In this document: piece by piece, positions 1-7,668 of the stretch | How positions within the stretch are numbered: position 1 is the stretch's first letter | Layout: the number at the start of each line of letters is the position of its first letter | Assembly: GCA_023435965.1 (NCBI GenBank) | Contig: JAEZLC010000065.1 | Span: 1 to 10,169, forward strand | Direction of reading: 5' to 3' | Source: Cyanobacteria bacterium OH_CDB_58 | Lineage (GTDB): Bacteria; Cyanobacteriota; Vampirovibrionia; Gastranaerophilales; Gastranaerophilaceae | Length of the DNA stretch: 10,169 nucleotides | The notes under the pieces: generated by a model | Databases searched by the model: none | Told to the model about the DNA's origin: nothing | Seen by the model: the letters and a program-made list of their open reading frames with translations, nothing else | Position numbers and translations under genes: made by a program

Positions 1-351
<351 letters not shown>

Positions 352-466
352 ATCATCAATACATTAGATGATTATTAAATTTATAATTTTTATGCAGCTC
401 TCAGCGTATGAGCATCAGGCTCGCTGAACGATAGCTTTTAATAAAAAGTCGTTCAACAAATGCTTT
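352..466 (+). other. 23S-5S internal transcribed spacer with a processing-type hairpin
   Basis: This short spacer contains no tRNA. It can form an imperfect hairpin at 423-457: GCTGAACGA pairs with TCGTTCAAC with one C-A mismatch, followed by a three-base bulge and CTTTT paired with AAAAG around an AATA loop. An alternative pairing, TCAGCG with CGCTGA, uses overlapping bases. A smaller stem, ATCATC/GATGAT (352-357 with 367-372), sits just after the 23S end. Such spacer stems are often substrates for ribonuclease maturation; that role is inferred here. Confidence 0.55.
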
Positions 467-581
467 TCTGGTGACAAGGCGACAGGACACCACTCGTTCC
501 CATCCCGAACACGATCGTAAAGACTGTTTGCGGCAACAATACTTGGAGGGAGACCTCCTGGGAAGATAGCTCGTTGCCAGA
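467..581 (+). rRNA. 5S ribosomal RNA
   Basis: This is the complete 5S rRNA of about 115 bases. The ends TCTGG and CCAGA pair to form helix I. Loop B/C carries the diagnostic CCCATCCCGAACACG, and the 3' half has the conserved ACTTGGAGGGAGACCTCCTGGGAAGATAG. It is the last gene of the rRNA operon and is followed directly by a strong intrinsic terminator. Ends may be off by one or two bases. Confidence 0.96.
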
Positions 582-593
582 TTCTAATTTTAA

Positions 594-624
594 AAGAGGT
601 TCTTATTTATAAGAGCCTCTTTTT
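594..624 (+). terminator. Intrinsic terminator of the rRNA operon
   Basis: A 12-base-pair stem, AAGAGGTTCTTA with TAAGAGCCTCTT (one G-T wobble), closes a TTTA loop and runs into a T tract. It lies 12 bases after the 5S end, as expected for the end of an rRNA operon. It separates rRNA transcription from the downstream cyclase gene. Confidence 0.93.
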
Positions 625-625
625 A

Positions 626-660
626 TTGTGTTATTTCCGCTTTTAGTATAAAATTATACT
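626..660 (+). promoter_or_regulatory. Possible promoter of the CHASE2-cyclase gene, with inverted repeat
   Basis: TTGTGT (626-631) and TAAAAT (649-654) are separated by 17 bases and resemble a sigma-70 type promoter. The -10 region lies inside an inverted repeat, AGTATAA-AA-TTATACT (645-660), which could be an operator or could simply reflect AT-rich promoter sequence. The alternative -10 TATACT (655-660) has no good -35. Confidence 0.4.
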
Positions 661-684
661 TATTCACTTATATTGGCGAGGGTT

Positions 685-2721
685 ATGAAGGCAAAGATAC
701 TAAAAATTTTATTTGTTGTATTGGTCTTTTCTTTTATATTTTTTGCGTTGTTAAAAAATGATGATTTTGAAAAACTTGAGATTTTGTCTCAGGATTATAA
801 ACAGTCTCTTGCTTTAAAATTTTGGCAGCAAAGGACAAAACAATCTTCAATTAGAAATAACATTGTAATATTGGCTGTAGATGACTTGACCGCTTTTGAC
901 CTCGCGAATCATTACCCGGCAGGAACTGTAAAGTGGCCTTTAAGCAGAAAAAACTGGGCTAATGTTATAGATTTTGTTGAGCAGGGTCGTCCTAAAGTTC
1001 TGACCTTGTGTTTTGCTTTTTATAACTACGAGGATATTACTTTTAGTCCCACATCTGCTGATTCTATTTTTGCTTCGGCATTAAAAAAATACAATAATAT
1101 AGTATTGGGAACTGCTTTAAGTACCTCAATACCTGTGAACCAAAACGCTCTTATGCAAACTGATTTACAACAGATAAAGCCTATGTCTAAATCTTTAAAT
1201 TTAGACATATCGAAAGATTTAGATGTCGTATTGCCAACATATTATTCTTTCCTGCCAGTCCCTAATATATTTGTAAATAATTCTCAAATTGGATACGTTA
1301 ATTTAACAAAAGATAATGATGGAGTAGTTAGGCGTTCTACTCCAATATCGAAACTGGTTGTTAGTAACCAATCTTATAATATGCCTTCTTTGGCATTTGC
1401 AACTTTCGTTAAGTATGCAAATGCAGAGGATAATTTCGTTATTAAAGATATGCTTTTAAAGGCTGAAAAATATACTATACCTCTCGATCATTCAGGATCA
1501 AATACAATTAACTGGAATGGTTTATCCAGGACCTATCAGATGATACCTTTTAGTAAGATTGTCATTGCTGCTGAGTCAGGAGCGAATAATTTTGAATATG
1601 ATAAAAAAACTTATCCTGTTAAATACTTCAAGGATAAAATTGTGATCATTGCTCCTACTCAATCAAACATGGACACATTTAAAACACCTGTTGATAAAGA
1701 GCTTTCCATAGCTGAGATAAATGCGAATATTATTGAAAATTATATAAATGATTCTAACTCTGAGAATTTGTCAAAGCGTAAGTTCTTAAGACAAGTGCCT
1801 TATTATATATCAATCTTACTTGGATTGTCTTTTGCTTTGTTTATAGTTTTTAATGCTCTTTTATTTAGGCTTTCTTGGCTTTCTTTTTTGAGTTTAATTT
1901 TTATTTTTTCCCTCTATTGTGCTTTTAATGTGATTTCATACGTTCATCCCAAGATTAGACTTGATTTCTTGAGTGTTTATCCTCTTTATTTTATGGTTGT
2001 ATCTTCTATTTTATCTTATATATATGTTTTGTATGACGAAAAATCAAGGAAAAAAAGTATTAAAACCGTATTTGAAAAAAGAGTGTCTTCAGAAGTGATA
2101 AAAAGGTTGTGTAATGACGGTTTTAACCTTGACTCTATTCCAACCACAAGTACTGTGGCCATTTTGTGTTGTAATTTTTCTAATTTTTCAAATCTTTTAA
2201 AGAAAGTCGATGACAAAGAGGCGGTAAATTACTTAAACAAGGTATTAAAAGTTTTTACTCAAAATATTTATAAGTATAATGGGACTATTGACCGTATATC
2301 TGGGGATAAAATCTTCGCGTATTGGGGATTCCCACTAGAAGTGATAAATCCATCTTTAAGTGCTGTTAAGGCAGCTGTTGAAATTATAAAGGAAACTGAT
2401 AAACTTAATTCGGAATTAGAAATTGATGAGTTTAAGTTTGAATTTAGGTTTGCGATTAATACGGGAGAAACCCTAATAGCTAGAATCGGAAATGAGGACT
2501 GGAAAGATATATCGATATTGGGAGATACTGTTAATTTCGTTTCTAAAATTGATGAGATTTCTACTCAGTTTAACAAAAAATTACTAATTTCAGAGCACAC
2601 ATATAAAGATGTTACTGACTTTATTCAAGCTGACTATGCAGGGACTCTAAAATTAAAAGGAAAAGATATTCAACTCGGGCTTTATGTTCCCAGGTTAGGT
2701 AAAGACGATGATAAATCTTGA
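685..2721 (+). CDS. CHASE2-domain class III nucleotidyl cyclase-like membrane protein, catalytic site degenerate
   Basis: About 678 residues. One N-terminal membrane segment (about 5-24) precedes a CHASE2 sensor domain outside the membrane (about 30-365, with AVDDLTAFDL near the start and EINANIIENY near its end). Three more membrane helices follow (about 373-391, 397-417, 429-449), the usual CHASE2 arrangement, and then a cytoplasmic class III adenylate/guanylate cyclase domain (about 486-650). The fold motifs GD (541) and GDTVN are kept. However, the first metal-binding Asp is Asn497 (CCNFSNFS), the purine-selecting Lys is Arg537 (DRISGD), and the late catalytic Arg is Lys621 (NFVSKI). Activity is therefore doubtful, and it may act as a sensor or a pseudoenzyme. 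The ATG at 685 is preferred because GAGGG lies just before it, although very close; a TTG at 673 would add four residues without a ribosome-binding site. The 3' end overlaps rqcH by 14 bases. Family assignment is firm; activity is unknown. Confidence 0.9.
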   Translation: MKAKILKILFVVLVFSFIFFALLKNDDFEKLEILSQDYKQSLALKFWQQRTKQSSIRNNIVILAVDDLTAFDLANHYPAGTVKWPLSRKNWANVIDFVEQGRPKVLTLCFAFYNYEDITFSPTSADSIFASALKKYNNIVLGTALSTSIPVNQNALMQTDLQQIKPMSKSLNLDISKDLDVVLPTYYSFLPVPNIFVNNSQIGYVNLTKDNDGVVRRSTPISKLVVSNQSYNMPSLAFATFVKYANAEDNFVIKDMLLKAEKYTIPLDHSGSNTINWNGLSRTYQMIPFSKIVIAAESGANNFEYDKKTYPVKYFKDKIVIIAPTQSNMDTFKTPVDKELSIAEINANIIENYINDSNSENLSKRKFLRQVPYYISILLGLSFALFIVFNALLFRLSWLSFLSLIFIFSLYCAFNVISYVHPKIRLDFLSVYPLYFMVVSSILSYIYVLYDEKSRKKSIKTVFEKRVSSEVIKRLCNDGFNLDSIPTTSTVAILCCNFSNFSNLLKKVDDKEAVNYLNKVLKVFTQNIYKYNGTIDRISGDKIFAYWGFPLEVINPSLSAVKAAVEIIKETDKLNSELEIDEFKFEFRFAINTGETLIARIGNEDWKDISILGDTVNFVSKIDEISTQFNKKLLISEHTYKDVTDFIQADYAGTLKLKGKDIQLGLYVPRLGKDDDKS

Positions 2722-4384
2722 CAGTTTAACCATAAAAGCCTTTTTAAAGGAAAACTATGAATTTTTAATTGGTGCAAAAATCCAAAAAATCCAACAACCC
2801 AACAGAAGAGAAATAATTTTTCATTTAAGAAACCACTCAGAATCGAGAAAATTTTATATCAATATAAATCCATCCTTTTACCATTTTTGTTTCATGTCTA
2901 AAGAGAACGAACATAAGAGAAGCATAAAGATTCCGAAAGCAGCGGCAATGTTTTGCATGTTGTTGAGAAAATATATTGATGGTTCAAGAATTGTGGATGT
3001 TCAACAACCTAATTATGAAAGAATAATTGAGTTTTATTTTGATTTTTATGATGCACTTAACGAAAAATCCAAGCTTTGCCTTTCCATAGAGTTGATGGGT
3101 AAGCACAGTAACGTTGTTCTGTATAATTACGATACAAATGTAATTATAGGTTGTGCCCATAATGTAGGAGCTGAAAAAAGTAAGGACAGAGAGTTGGCCG
3201 GTTTGCTGCCATATATATATCCTCCTAAAAAGAAAAAGAAGGATATTTTAAAAACTTCTTTTGAACAATTTTATCTTTCACTAAAAGATTTGGAAGGTTC
3301 AATAGATGAAAAAATTTCAAATATGTATTATTATTTTTCGCGTCCGCTTGCAAGTCAAATAGTGAATTCAGTCGATAAGTTTGATATAGAATCATCTGAT
3401 TGCGTTTATCTTTTATATGAACGGTTAAAGTGTGTTCAAGAATTACAATGCGTTTCTCCATCGATTGATAAACATCTTGTGGAATTCAGCATAGTAGATG
3501 GAGAAGAAAATTTAAAATGTGATTCAGTTAACTCGATGATTGATGAATATTTTTCATATCACCAATCTCAAAAAATTATCAAAAATACAAAAAATAAATT
3601 AAATACAATTATTTCAGCCCAAATAAAAAAACTAACCCAAACAAAAGAAAAACAAGAAGCTCTGCTAAAGCAGCTAGATAAGGCTAATTTATACAAGAAA
3701 AAGGGAGATATTCTGATGTCAAATTTGTATTTGATAGATCAGAATGCCACAAAAGTAGAGTTAGACGATTACGAAAGCAATCAGAAAATACAAATAGAGC
3801 TTGATAATACTAAAACGCCGGTTGATAATGCGAACAGATATTATAAACTCTACAAAAAAACCAAATCCGCATATGAATACTCAAAGTCTATGATAGAAGA
3901 AACAAATACCCAGCTGAAATATTTAGAAGAGCAAAAATTTTACGTTGAAATAGCATCAACAATTCAAGAGCTTGAGGACATCCAATTGGAATTTTTATCA
4001 CATAATAATTCTTCAAAACAACAAAAAGATCAAAAGGAATATGTTCTTGATGAATATAAGATTGGTGAGTATCGAATTATTGTTGGGAAAAATAGCAAGC
4101 AAAATGATTATTTGCTATCTAAGCTTTCTTCAGCTGAAGATATCTGGTTTCATCCCCTTAATATGGCAGGAGCACACGTTATATTGAAGAAAAACTCTCC
4201 CAAGGATAAAATATCAGATGATATATTATTTGAGGCCGCTAAAATAACAAAAGAATATTCAAGCGGGAAAAATGCATCTAAAGTTCCGATTATTTATACC
4301 CTGAGAAAATATGTGAAAAAAGCGACGGCAAAAGGACATGCTTTTGTTACTTATAAAAACGAGACTGAAATTCTTGTAGATTAG
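2708..4384 (+). CDS. rqcH: RqcH (NFACT family, bacterial Rqc2 homolog) ribosome quality-control protein
   Basis: 558 residues, close to the family length of about 570. RqcH binds large ribosomal subunits carrying stalled peptidyl-tRNA and recruits tRNA-Ala to add C-terminal Ala tails that mark the chain for degradation. Older annotations call this family fibronectin-binding protein A. The NFACT-N domain comes first, with FCMLLRKYIDG (82-92) and ELMGKHSN (128-135). Next is a helical region, then a charged coiled-coil arm (about 285-435), and a C-terminal NFACT-R domain (about 445-555) with IVGKNSKQNDYL, DIWFH, GAHVIL and AFVTY. The Asp-Arg pair needed for tailing in B. subtilis appears here as Glu104-Arg105 (NYERIIEF). 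The ATG lies within the end of the cyclase gene, with AGG about 8 bases before it, so translation may be coupled. No forward-strand intrinsic terminator follows. Confidence 0.95.
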   Translation: MINLDSLTIKAFLKENYEFLIGAKIQKIQQPNRREIIFHLRNHSESRKFYININPSFYHFCFMSKENEHKRSIKIPKAAAMFCMLLRKYIDGSRIVDVQQPNYERIIEFYFDFYDALNEKSKLCLSIELMGKHSNVVLYNYDTNVIIGCAHNVGAEKSKDRELAGLLPYIYPPKKKKKDILKTSFEQFYLSLKDLEGSIDEKISNMYYYFSRPLASQIVNSVDKFDIESSDCVYLLYERLKCVQELQCVSPSIDKHLVEFSIVDGEENLKCDSVNSMIDEYFSYHQSQKIIKNTKNKLNTIISAQIKKLTQTKEKQEALLKQLDKANLYKKKGDILMSNLYLIDQNATKVELDDYESNQKIQIELDNTKTPVDNANRYYKLYKKTKSAYEYSKSMIEETNTQLKYLEEQKFYVEIASTIQELEDIQLEFLSHNNSSKQQKDQKEYVLDEYKIGEYRIIVGKNSKQNDYLLSKLSSAEDIWFHPLNMAGAHVILKKNSPKDKISDDILFEAAKITKEYSSGKNASKVPIIYTLRKYVKKATAKGHAFVTYKNETEILVD

Positions 4385-4433
4385 TGTTTGTCGCAAAGTG
4401 TTTCCGAGTGTTCTATTGATTGTTGTTTAGAGC

Positions 4434-4462
4434 AAAAAAAAAGGGACTTTTGGAAAGTCCCT
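4434..4462 (-). terminator. Intrinsic terminator for minus-strand transcription
   Basis: AGGGACTTT (4442-4450) pairs perfectly with AAAGTCCCT (4454-4462) around a three-base loop. The run of A at 4434-4442 precedes the stem on the plus strand, so on the minus strand the stem is followed by a T tract, the canonical terminator order. No T tract follows on the plus strand, so it is not a normal rqcH terminator. A second small hairpin, GAATC-TTTTC-GATTC (4464-4478), lies directly upstream in minus-strand sense. No minus-strand protein gene leads into it. Confidence 0.72.
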
Positions 4463-4481
4463 AGAATCTTTTCGATTCCTC

Positions 4482-4563
4482 GTGTGTGTGTGAAAGGTTG
4501 GTAAGTGTAGTGTAGTATGGTTATGTTGTAAAATTATTTTTTTATTAGTTTATTTGTTTGTGT
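4482..4563 (-). other. 82-base stretch without C (plus) / without G (minus); possible body of a minus-strand small RNA
   Basis: The plus strand contains no C from 4482 to 4563; on the minus strand this reads as a G-free, A/C/U-only sequence ending next to the two hairpins and T tract at 4434-4478. It starts with five GT units. A G-free RNA cannot form normal stems, so a transcript would be an unstructured tail followed by a terminator hairpin, as in many trans-acting small RNAs. C-rich, G-poor RNA is also the type bound by Rho. A minus-strand promoter is not clear; TATACT read in reverse near 4583-4588 is only a weak candidate. The composition is seen; transcription is inferred. Confidence 0.3.
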
Positions 4564-4609
4564 CTTATGTATATATAAAGTATATACTATAATAAAAATT
4601 GCCATAATA

Positions 4610-4767
4610 TTGTGTGAGTAATAACACAAAAAATGAAAACCCTTGATGGATAAGTGTTTTTAGGGCAAAAAACATCTTCACATATCTTAATAAAGCCAGC
4701 AAGGCTACGCATAAAGGATGAGAATTGGTAAAAATATCCATTTAAAGCAGGTAGGATTAAGATATGT
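4610..4767. repeat. Cluster of inverted repeats, candidate structured RNA or operator region upstream of adhE
   Basis: Three nested or adjacent inverted repeats occupy this noncoding stretch. TTGTGT (4610-4615) matches ACACAA (4624-4629). TGTTTTT (4655-4661) matches AAAAACA (4668-4674) around the loop AGGGCA. ACATATCTTAAT (4680-4691) matches ATTAAGATATGT (4756-4767), a perfect 12-base match. The 64 bases enclosed by the last pair contain AGCC-AGCAA-GGCT (4694-4706) and a GGAT/ATCC stem (4716-4739), so a three-way-junction fold is possible on either strand. I match it to no known riboswitch family. A plus-strand TATAAT (4588-4593) lies upstream but lacks a good -35. Confidence 0.4.
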
Positions 4768-4804
4768 ATCATGATTTAATTCTTTGGAACAATATAACAG
4801 AGAG

Positions 4805-4822
4805 GCGTGAAAACAATCACAA
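4805..4822. promoter_or_regulatory. Upstream Rex/CRP-type operator of adhE
   Basis: GCGTGAAAACAATCACAA contains GTGA and TCAC separated by six bases, the core of the Rex operator consensus (TTGTGAA-N4-TTCACAA). The right half TCACAA is a full match. The centre is 129 bases upstream of the second adhE site. A TATAAC (4793-4798) ends six bases before it, but no acceptable -35 accompanies that hexamer. The CRP consensus shares this core. Confidence 0.5.
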
Positions 4823-4899
4823 ATTGATATTTAGACATTTTTTGAGACAATCCTTAAAAGCTAGTAATAAATAATCTTTAAAAATTGTAAAAAAGACAC

Positions 4900-4928
4900 T
4901 TGCAAAAATATTTTTTTAGATTTATACT
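4900..4928 (+). promoter_or_regulatory. Promoter of adhE
   Basis: TTGCAA (4900-4905) and TATACT (4923-4928) are separated by exactly 17 bases, a strong sigma-70 type promoter. Transcription would start near 4935, about 37 bases before the adhE start codon and within the second operator. A repressor bound there would block initiation directly. Confidence 0.7.
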
Positions 4929-4933
4929 TTAAT

Positions 4934-4951
4934 TAGTGAAATAAATCACGA
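4934..4951. promoter_or_regulatory. Rex/CRP-type operator over the adhE transcription start
   Basis: TAGTGAAATAAATCACGA has the GTGA-N6-TCAC core with an A/T spacer. It covers the predicted start point of the adhE promoter, a typical repressor position. Rex leaves such sites when NADH rises, releasing fermentative genes; that the bound protein is Rex is inferred from the nearby rex gene and the third matching site at 7669-7686. Confidence 0.6.
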
Positions 4952-4971
4952 TAGAAAAAGGAGAAATATTA

Positions 4972-7614
4972 ATGACAGCAAAAAACAAAAAAGAGATTGA
5001 AAAACTTGAAAAAGCTCTCAATCAATCTGCAGAAGTAAATACTGCTGAAGCATTAGAACAGCTTATCGCACGAGTAAAAAAAGCTCAAAAAATCTATGCT
5101 ACTTTCTCTCAAGAGCAAGTTGATAAAATTTTCAGAGCGGCTGCATTGGCTGCAAATAATGCAAGAATCCCGCTTGCAAAAATGGCGGTTGAAGAAACAG
5201 GCATGGGAATCGTGGAAGATAAAGTAATCAAAAACCACTTTGCTTCTGAATATATTTATAATAAACATAAAGACGCTAAAACTTGTGGCGTAGTTAGTGA
5301 AGATAAAACCAACGGAATTAAAGTTGTAGCAGAACCATTGGGCGTGGTTGCCGGTGTTGTTCCTACTACAAACCCAACTTCAACAGCTATTTTTAAATCA
5401 TTGATAGCTTTGAAAACAAGAAATGCTATAATCTTTTCACCACACCCAAGAGCTAAAAATGCTACAATAGCAGCTGCAAAAATTGTTTTAGATGCAGCGG
5501 TTAAAGCAGGTGCTCCTGCTGATATCATCGGTTGGATTGATTCTCCTACGGTTGAACTTTCAAACTTATTGATGAAACACCCTAGCGTAGATACTATATT
5601 AGCAACAGGTGGTCCTGGCATGGTTAAAGCTGCTTATTCAAGCGGAAAACCAGCATTAGGCGTAGGTGCCGGCAACACTCCTGCAATCATTGATGAAACA
5701 GCAGATGTAAGAATGGCAGTTTCTTCAATATTGTTGTCAAAAACATTTGATAACGGAGTTATATGTGCTTCCGAGCAATCTATCATCGTTGTAAAAGATG
5801 TTTATGAGAAGGTAAAAGCTGAACTTGAATATAGAGGTGCTTACCTTTTAAATAAAAAAGAAAAAGAAAAAGTTGCAAAAACAATAATCATCGATGGAAG
5901 ATTAAATGCAAATATCGTTGGACAACCTGCTTATAAAATAGCCGAAATGGCAGGAATAGAAGTTCCTGAAACGGCAAAAGTTTTAGTTGGCGAAGCAAAA
6001 GATATTTCTTTGGAAGAAGAATTTGCTCACGAAAAATTATCTCCAGTCATAGCGTTATATGAAGCAAAAGACTACGAAGATGCAGTAGACAAAGCTTACA
6101 AACTAGTTGAGCTAGGCGGTGCCGGTCATACTTCTATCCTTTATACAGACGAAAGAAGACAAGATCGTATAGATGCATTTGCAAATAAATTACATACTGG
6201 TAGAATTTTGATTAACAGCCCTGCATCACATGGTGCGATTGGTGATTTATTCAACTTTAGATTAGAGCCATCATTGACTTTAGGATGCGGATCTTGGGGC
6301 GGTAACGCTGTAAGTGAAAACGTCGGAGTAAAACACTTATTAAATTACAAGACTGTAGCCGAAAGGAGAGAAAATATGTTGTGGTTCAGAGTTCCACCAA
6401 AAGTATACTTTAAACGTGGTGCTACAGATTTGGCTTTACGTGAATTAAAAGGTAAAAAACGTGCATTTATCGTAACTGACAGATACTTGTTCAATTCTGG
6501 CACAGTTTATAACGTAACAAATGTATTGGAAGAAATCGGTGTTGATTATCAAATATTCTTCGATGTTAAGCCGGATCCAACATTGACTACAATCAACGAC
6601 GCATTAATGATGGTAAAAACATACGAGCCTGACGTAATCATCGCATTAGGTGGCGGTTCTCCAATCGATGCTGCTAAAATAATCTGGTTAATGTATGAAC
6701 AGCCAACAATCAACTTTGAAGATATTGCTATGAGATTCTTGGATATCAGAAAAAGAATCTGTGATCTTCCTGAATTGGGTAAAAAGGCAGAAATGGTTGC
6801 CATCCCTACAACTTCAGGTACTGGCTCAGAGGTAACTCCGTTTGCGGTAATCACTGATGATGAAACACACATCAAGTATCCTATCGCTGACTATGCCCTA
6901 ACTCCAAATATGGCAATCATCGATCCAAACTTTGTAGACTCAATGCCTGCAGGCTTGTGTGCTGCATCTGGTATTGATGCTTTAACTCACGCTGTTGAGG
7001 CTTATGTTTCAGCATTGGCTACAAACTTCACAAATTCTCCAGCTTTAGAAGCGACTAAGTTAATCTTCAGATACTTACCTCGTTCTTATAAAGAAGGTAA
7101 AAATGATCCTATCGCAAGAGAAAAAATGCATTATGCATCTACTCTCGCAGGTATGGCTTTTGCTAACTCATTCCTTGGAATTTGCCACTCTATGGCTCAC
7201 AAGTTAGGGGCAGCATTTAACCTTCCTCACGGTATTGCGAACGCTTTATTGATTAATCAGGTAATCAAGTACAATGCTACTGATTGTCCGAGAAAACAAT
7301 GTGCATTCCCTCAATACAAATTCCCTAACGCCAAAGCTAAATACGGTCAGATTGCTGACGAGTTGCAATTAGGCGGTAAAAACGATGATGAAAAAGTAGA
7401 ATTATTGATTCAAGCTATTACCAACTTGAAAAAAGAACTTAATATTCCGCTTTCAATCAAAGATGCCGGCGTTAGCGAAAAAGATTTCTTCGAGAAATTG
7501 GATGAAATAGTTGACTTAGCATTTGACGATCAATGTACAGGTGCGAACCCATCTTATCCTCTAATGGCTGAGTTGAAAGAAATCTATGTAAAAGCTTTTA
7601 AAGGCGAAATCTAG
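4972..7614 (+). CDS. adhE: Bifunctional acetaldehyde-CoA/alcohol dehydrogenase AdhE
   Basis: 880 residues, the full two-domain enzyme. It reduces acetyl-CoA to acetaldehyde and then ethanol, using two NADH, in the cytoplasm; AdhE usually assembles into spirosome filaments. The N-terminal aldehyde dehydrogenase domain (to about 455) has GVVAGVVPTTNPTS (124-137) and the catalytic Cys265 in NGVICASEQS. The C-terminal iron-dependent alcohol dehydrogenase starts near 465, with the NAD-binding GGGSPIDAAK from 560 and predicted iron ligands Asp669, His673, His739 and His753, each 16 higher than in E. coli AdhE. The N terminus is about 16-19 residues longer than in E. coli. AAGGAG (4958-4963) sits 8 bases before the ATG. 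The gene has its own promoter, two upstream palindromes and a terminator, so it is likely transcribed alone. AGGAG also lies 7 bases before the ATG at 6376 (Met469), at the domain junction. Confidence 0.98.
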   Translation: MTAKNKKEIEKLEKALNQSAEVNTAEALEQLIARVKKAQKIYATFSQEQVDKIFRAAALAANNARIPLAKMAVEETGMGIVEDKVIKNHFASEYIYNKHKDAKTCGVVSEDKTNGIKVVAEPLGVVAGVVPTTNPTSTAIFKSLIALKTRNAIIFSPHPRAKNATIAAAKIVLDAAVKAGAPADIIGWIDSPTVELSNLLMKHPSVDTILATGGPGMVKAAYSSGKPALGVGAGNTPAIIDETADVRMAVSSILLSKTFDNGVICASEQSIIVVKDVYEKVKAELEYRGAYLLNKKEKEKVAKTIIIDGRLNANIVGQPAYKIAEMAGIEVPETAKVLVGEAKDISLEEEFAHEKLSPVIALYEAKDYEDAVDKAYKLVELGGAGHTSILYTDERRQDRIDAFANKLHTGRILINSPASHGAIGDLFNFRLEPSLTLGCGSWGGNAVSENVGVKHLLNYKTVAERRENMLWFRVPPKVYFKRGATDLALRELKGKKRAFIVTDRYLFNSGTVYNVTNVLEEIGVDYQIFFDVKPDPTLTTINDALMMVKTYEPDVIIALGGGSPIDAAKIIWLMYEQPTINFEDIAMRFLDIRKRICDLPELGKKAEMVAIPTTSGTGSEVTPFAVITDDETHIKYPIADYALTPNMAIIDPNFVDSMPAGLCAASGIDALTHAVEAYVSALATNFTNSPALEATKLIFRYLPRSYKEGKNDPIAREKMHYASTLAGMAFANSFLGICHSMAHKLGAAFNLPHGIANALLINQVIKYNATDCPRKQCAFPQYKFPNAKAKYGQIADELQLGGKNDDEKVELLIQAITNLKKELNIPLSIKDAGVSEKDFFEKLDEIVDLAFDDQCTGANPSYPLMAELKEIYVKAFKGEI

Positions 7615-7628
7615 ACACAATGTGTCAG

Positions 7629-7662
7629 TGGGGCTATTCCTATAGCCCCATTTATTTTTTTT
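7629..7662 (+). terminator. Intrinsic terminator of adhE
   Basis: TGGGGCTAT (7629-7637) pairs perfectly with ATAGCCCCA (7642-7650) around TCCT and runs into TTTATTTTTTTT. A small extra stem, GACAC-AAT-GTGTC, sits between it and the adhE stop codon. It isolates adhE from rex, so rex needs its own promoter. Confidence 0.93.
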
Positions 7663-7668
7663 GTAAAA

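Noticed and set aside
352..466. tRNA gene in the 23S-5S spacer
   Set aside because: No cloverleaf, T-loop GTTCRANNC or CCA-compatible acceptor stem; the GTTCAA at 451-456 is part of a hairpin arm.
4482..4491. GT dinucleotide run as a phase-variation repeat
   Set aside because: Only five units and not within a promoter spacer or coding frame that it could switch.
4661..4710. Resemblance to the c-di-GMP-I riboswitch (AGGGCAAA, then AAAGCC and GGCTA)
   Set aside because: The GAAA tetraloop stem, the GACGCAAA block and the second helix with its receptor are absent, and the spacing is wrong. The matches are short and in low-complexity sequence.
4587..4772. Minus-strand open frame of 61 codons in the gap before adhE, hydrophobic at both ends
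   Set aside because: It has no ribosome-binding site, resembles no family I know, and crosses the inverted-repeat cluster. A small membrane peptide cannot be excluded but is not supported.
5256..5621. Minus-strand open frame of 121 codons within adhE
   Set aside because: Antisense to the conserved aldehyde dehydrogenase domain; codon bias of adhE explains the lack of stops.
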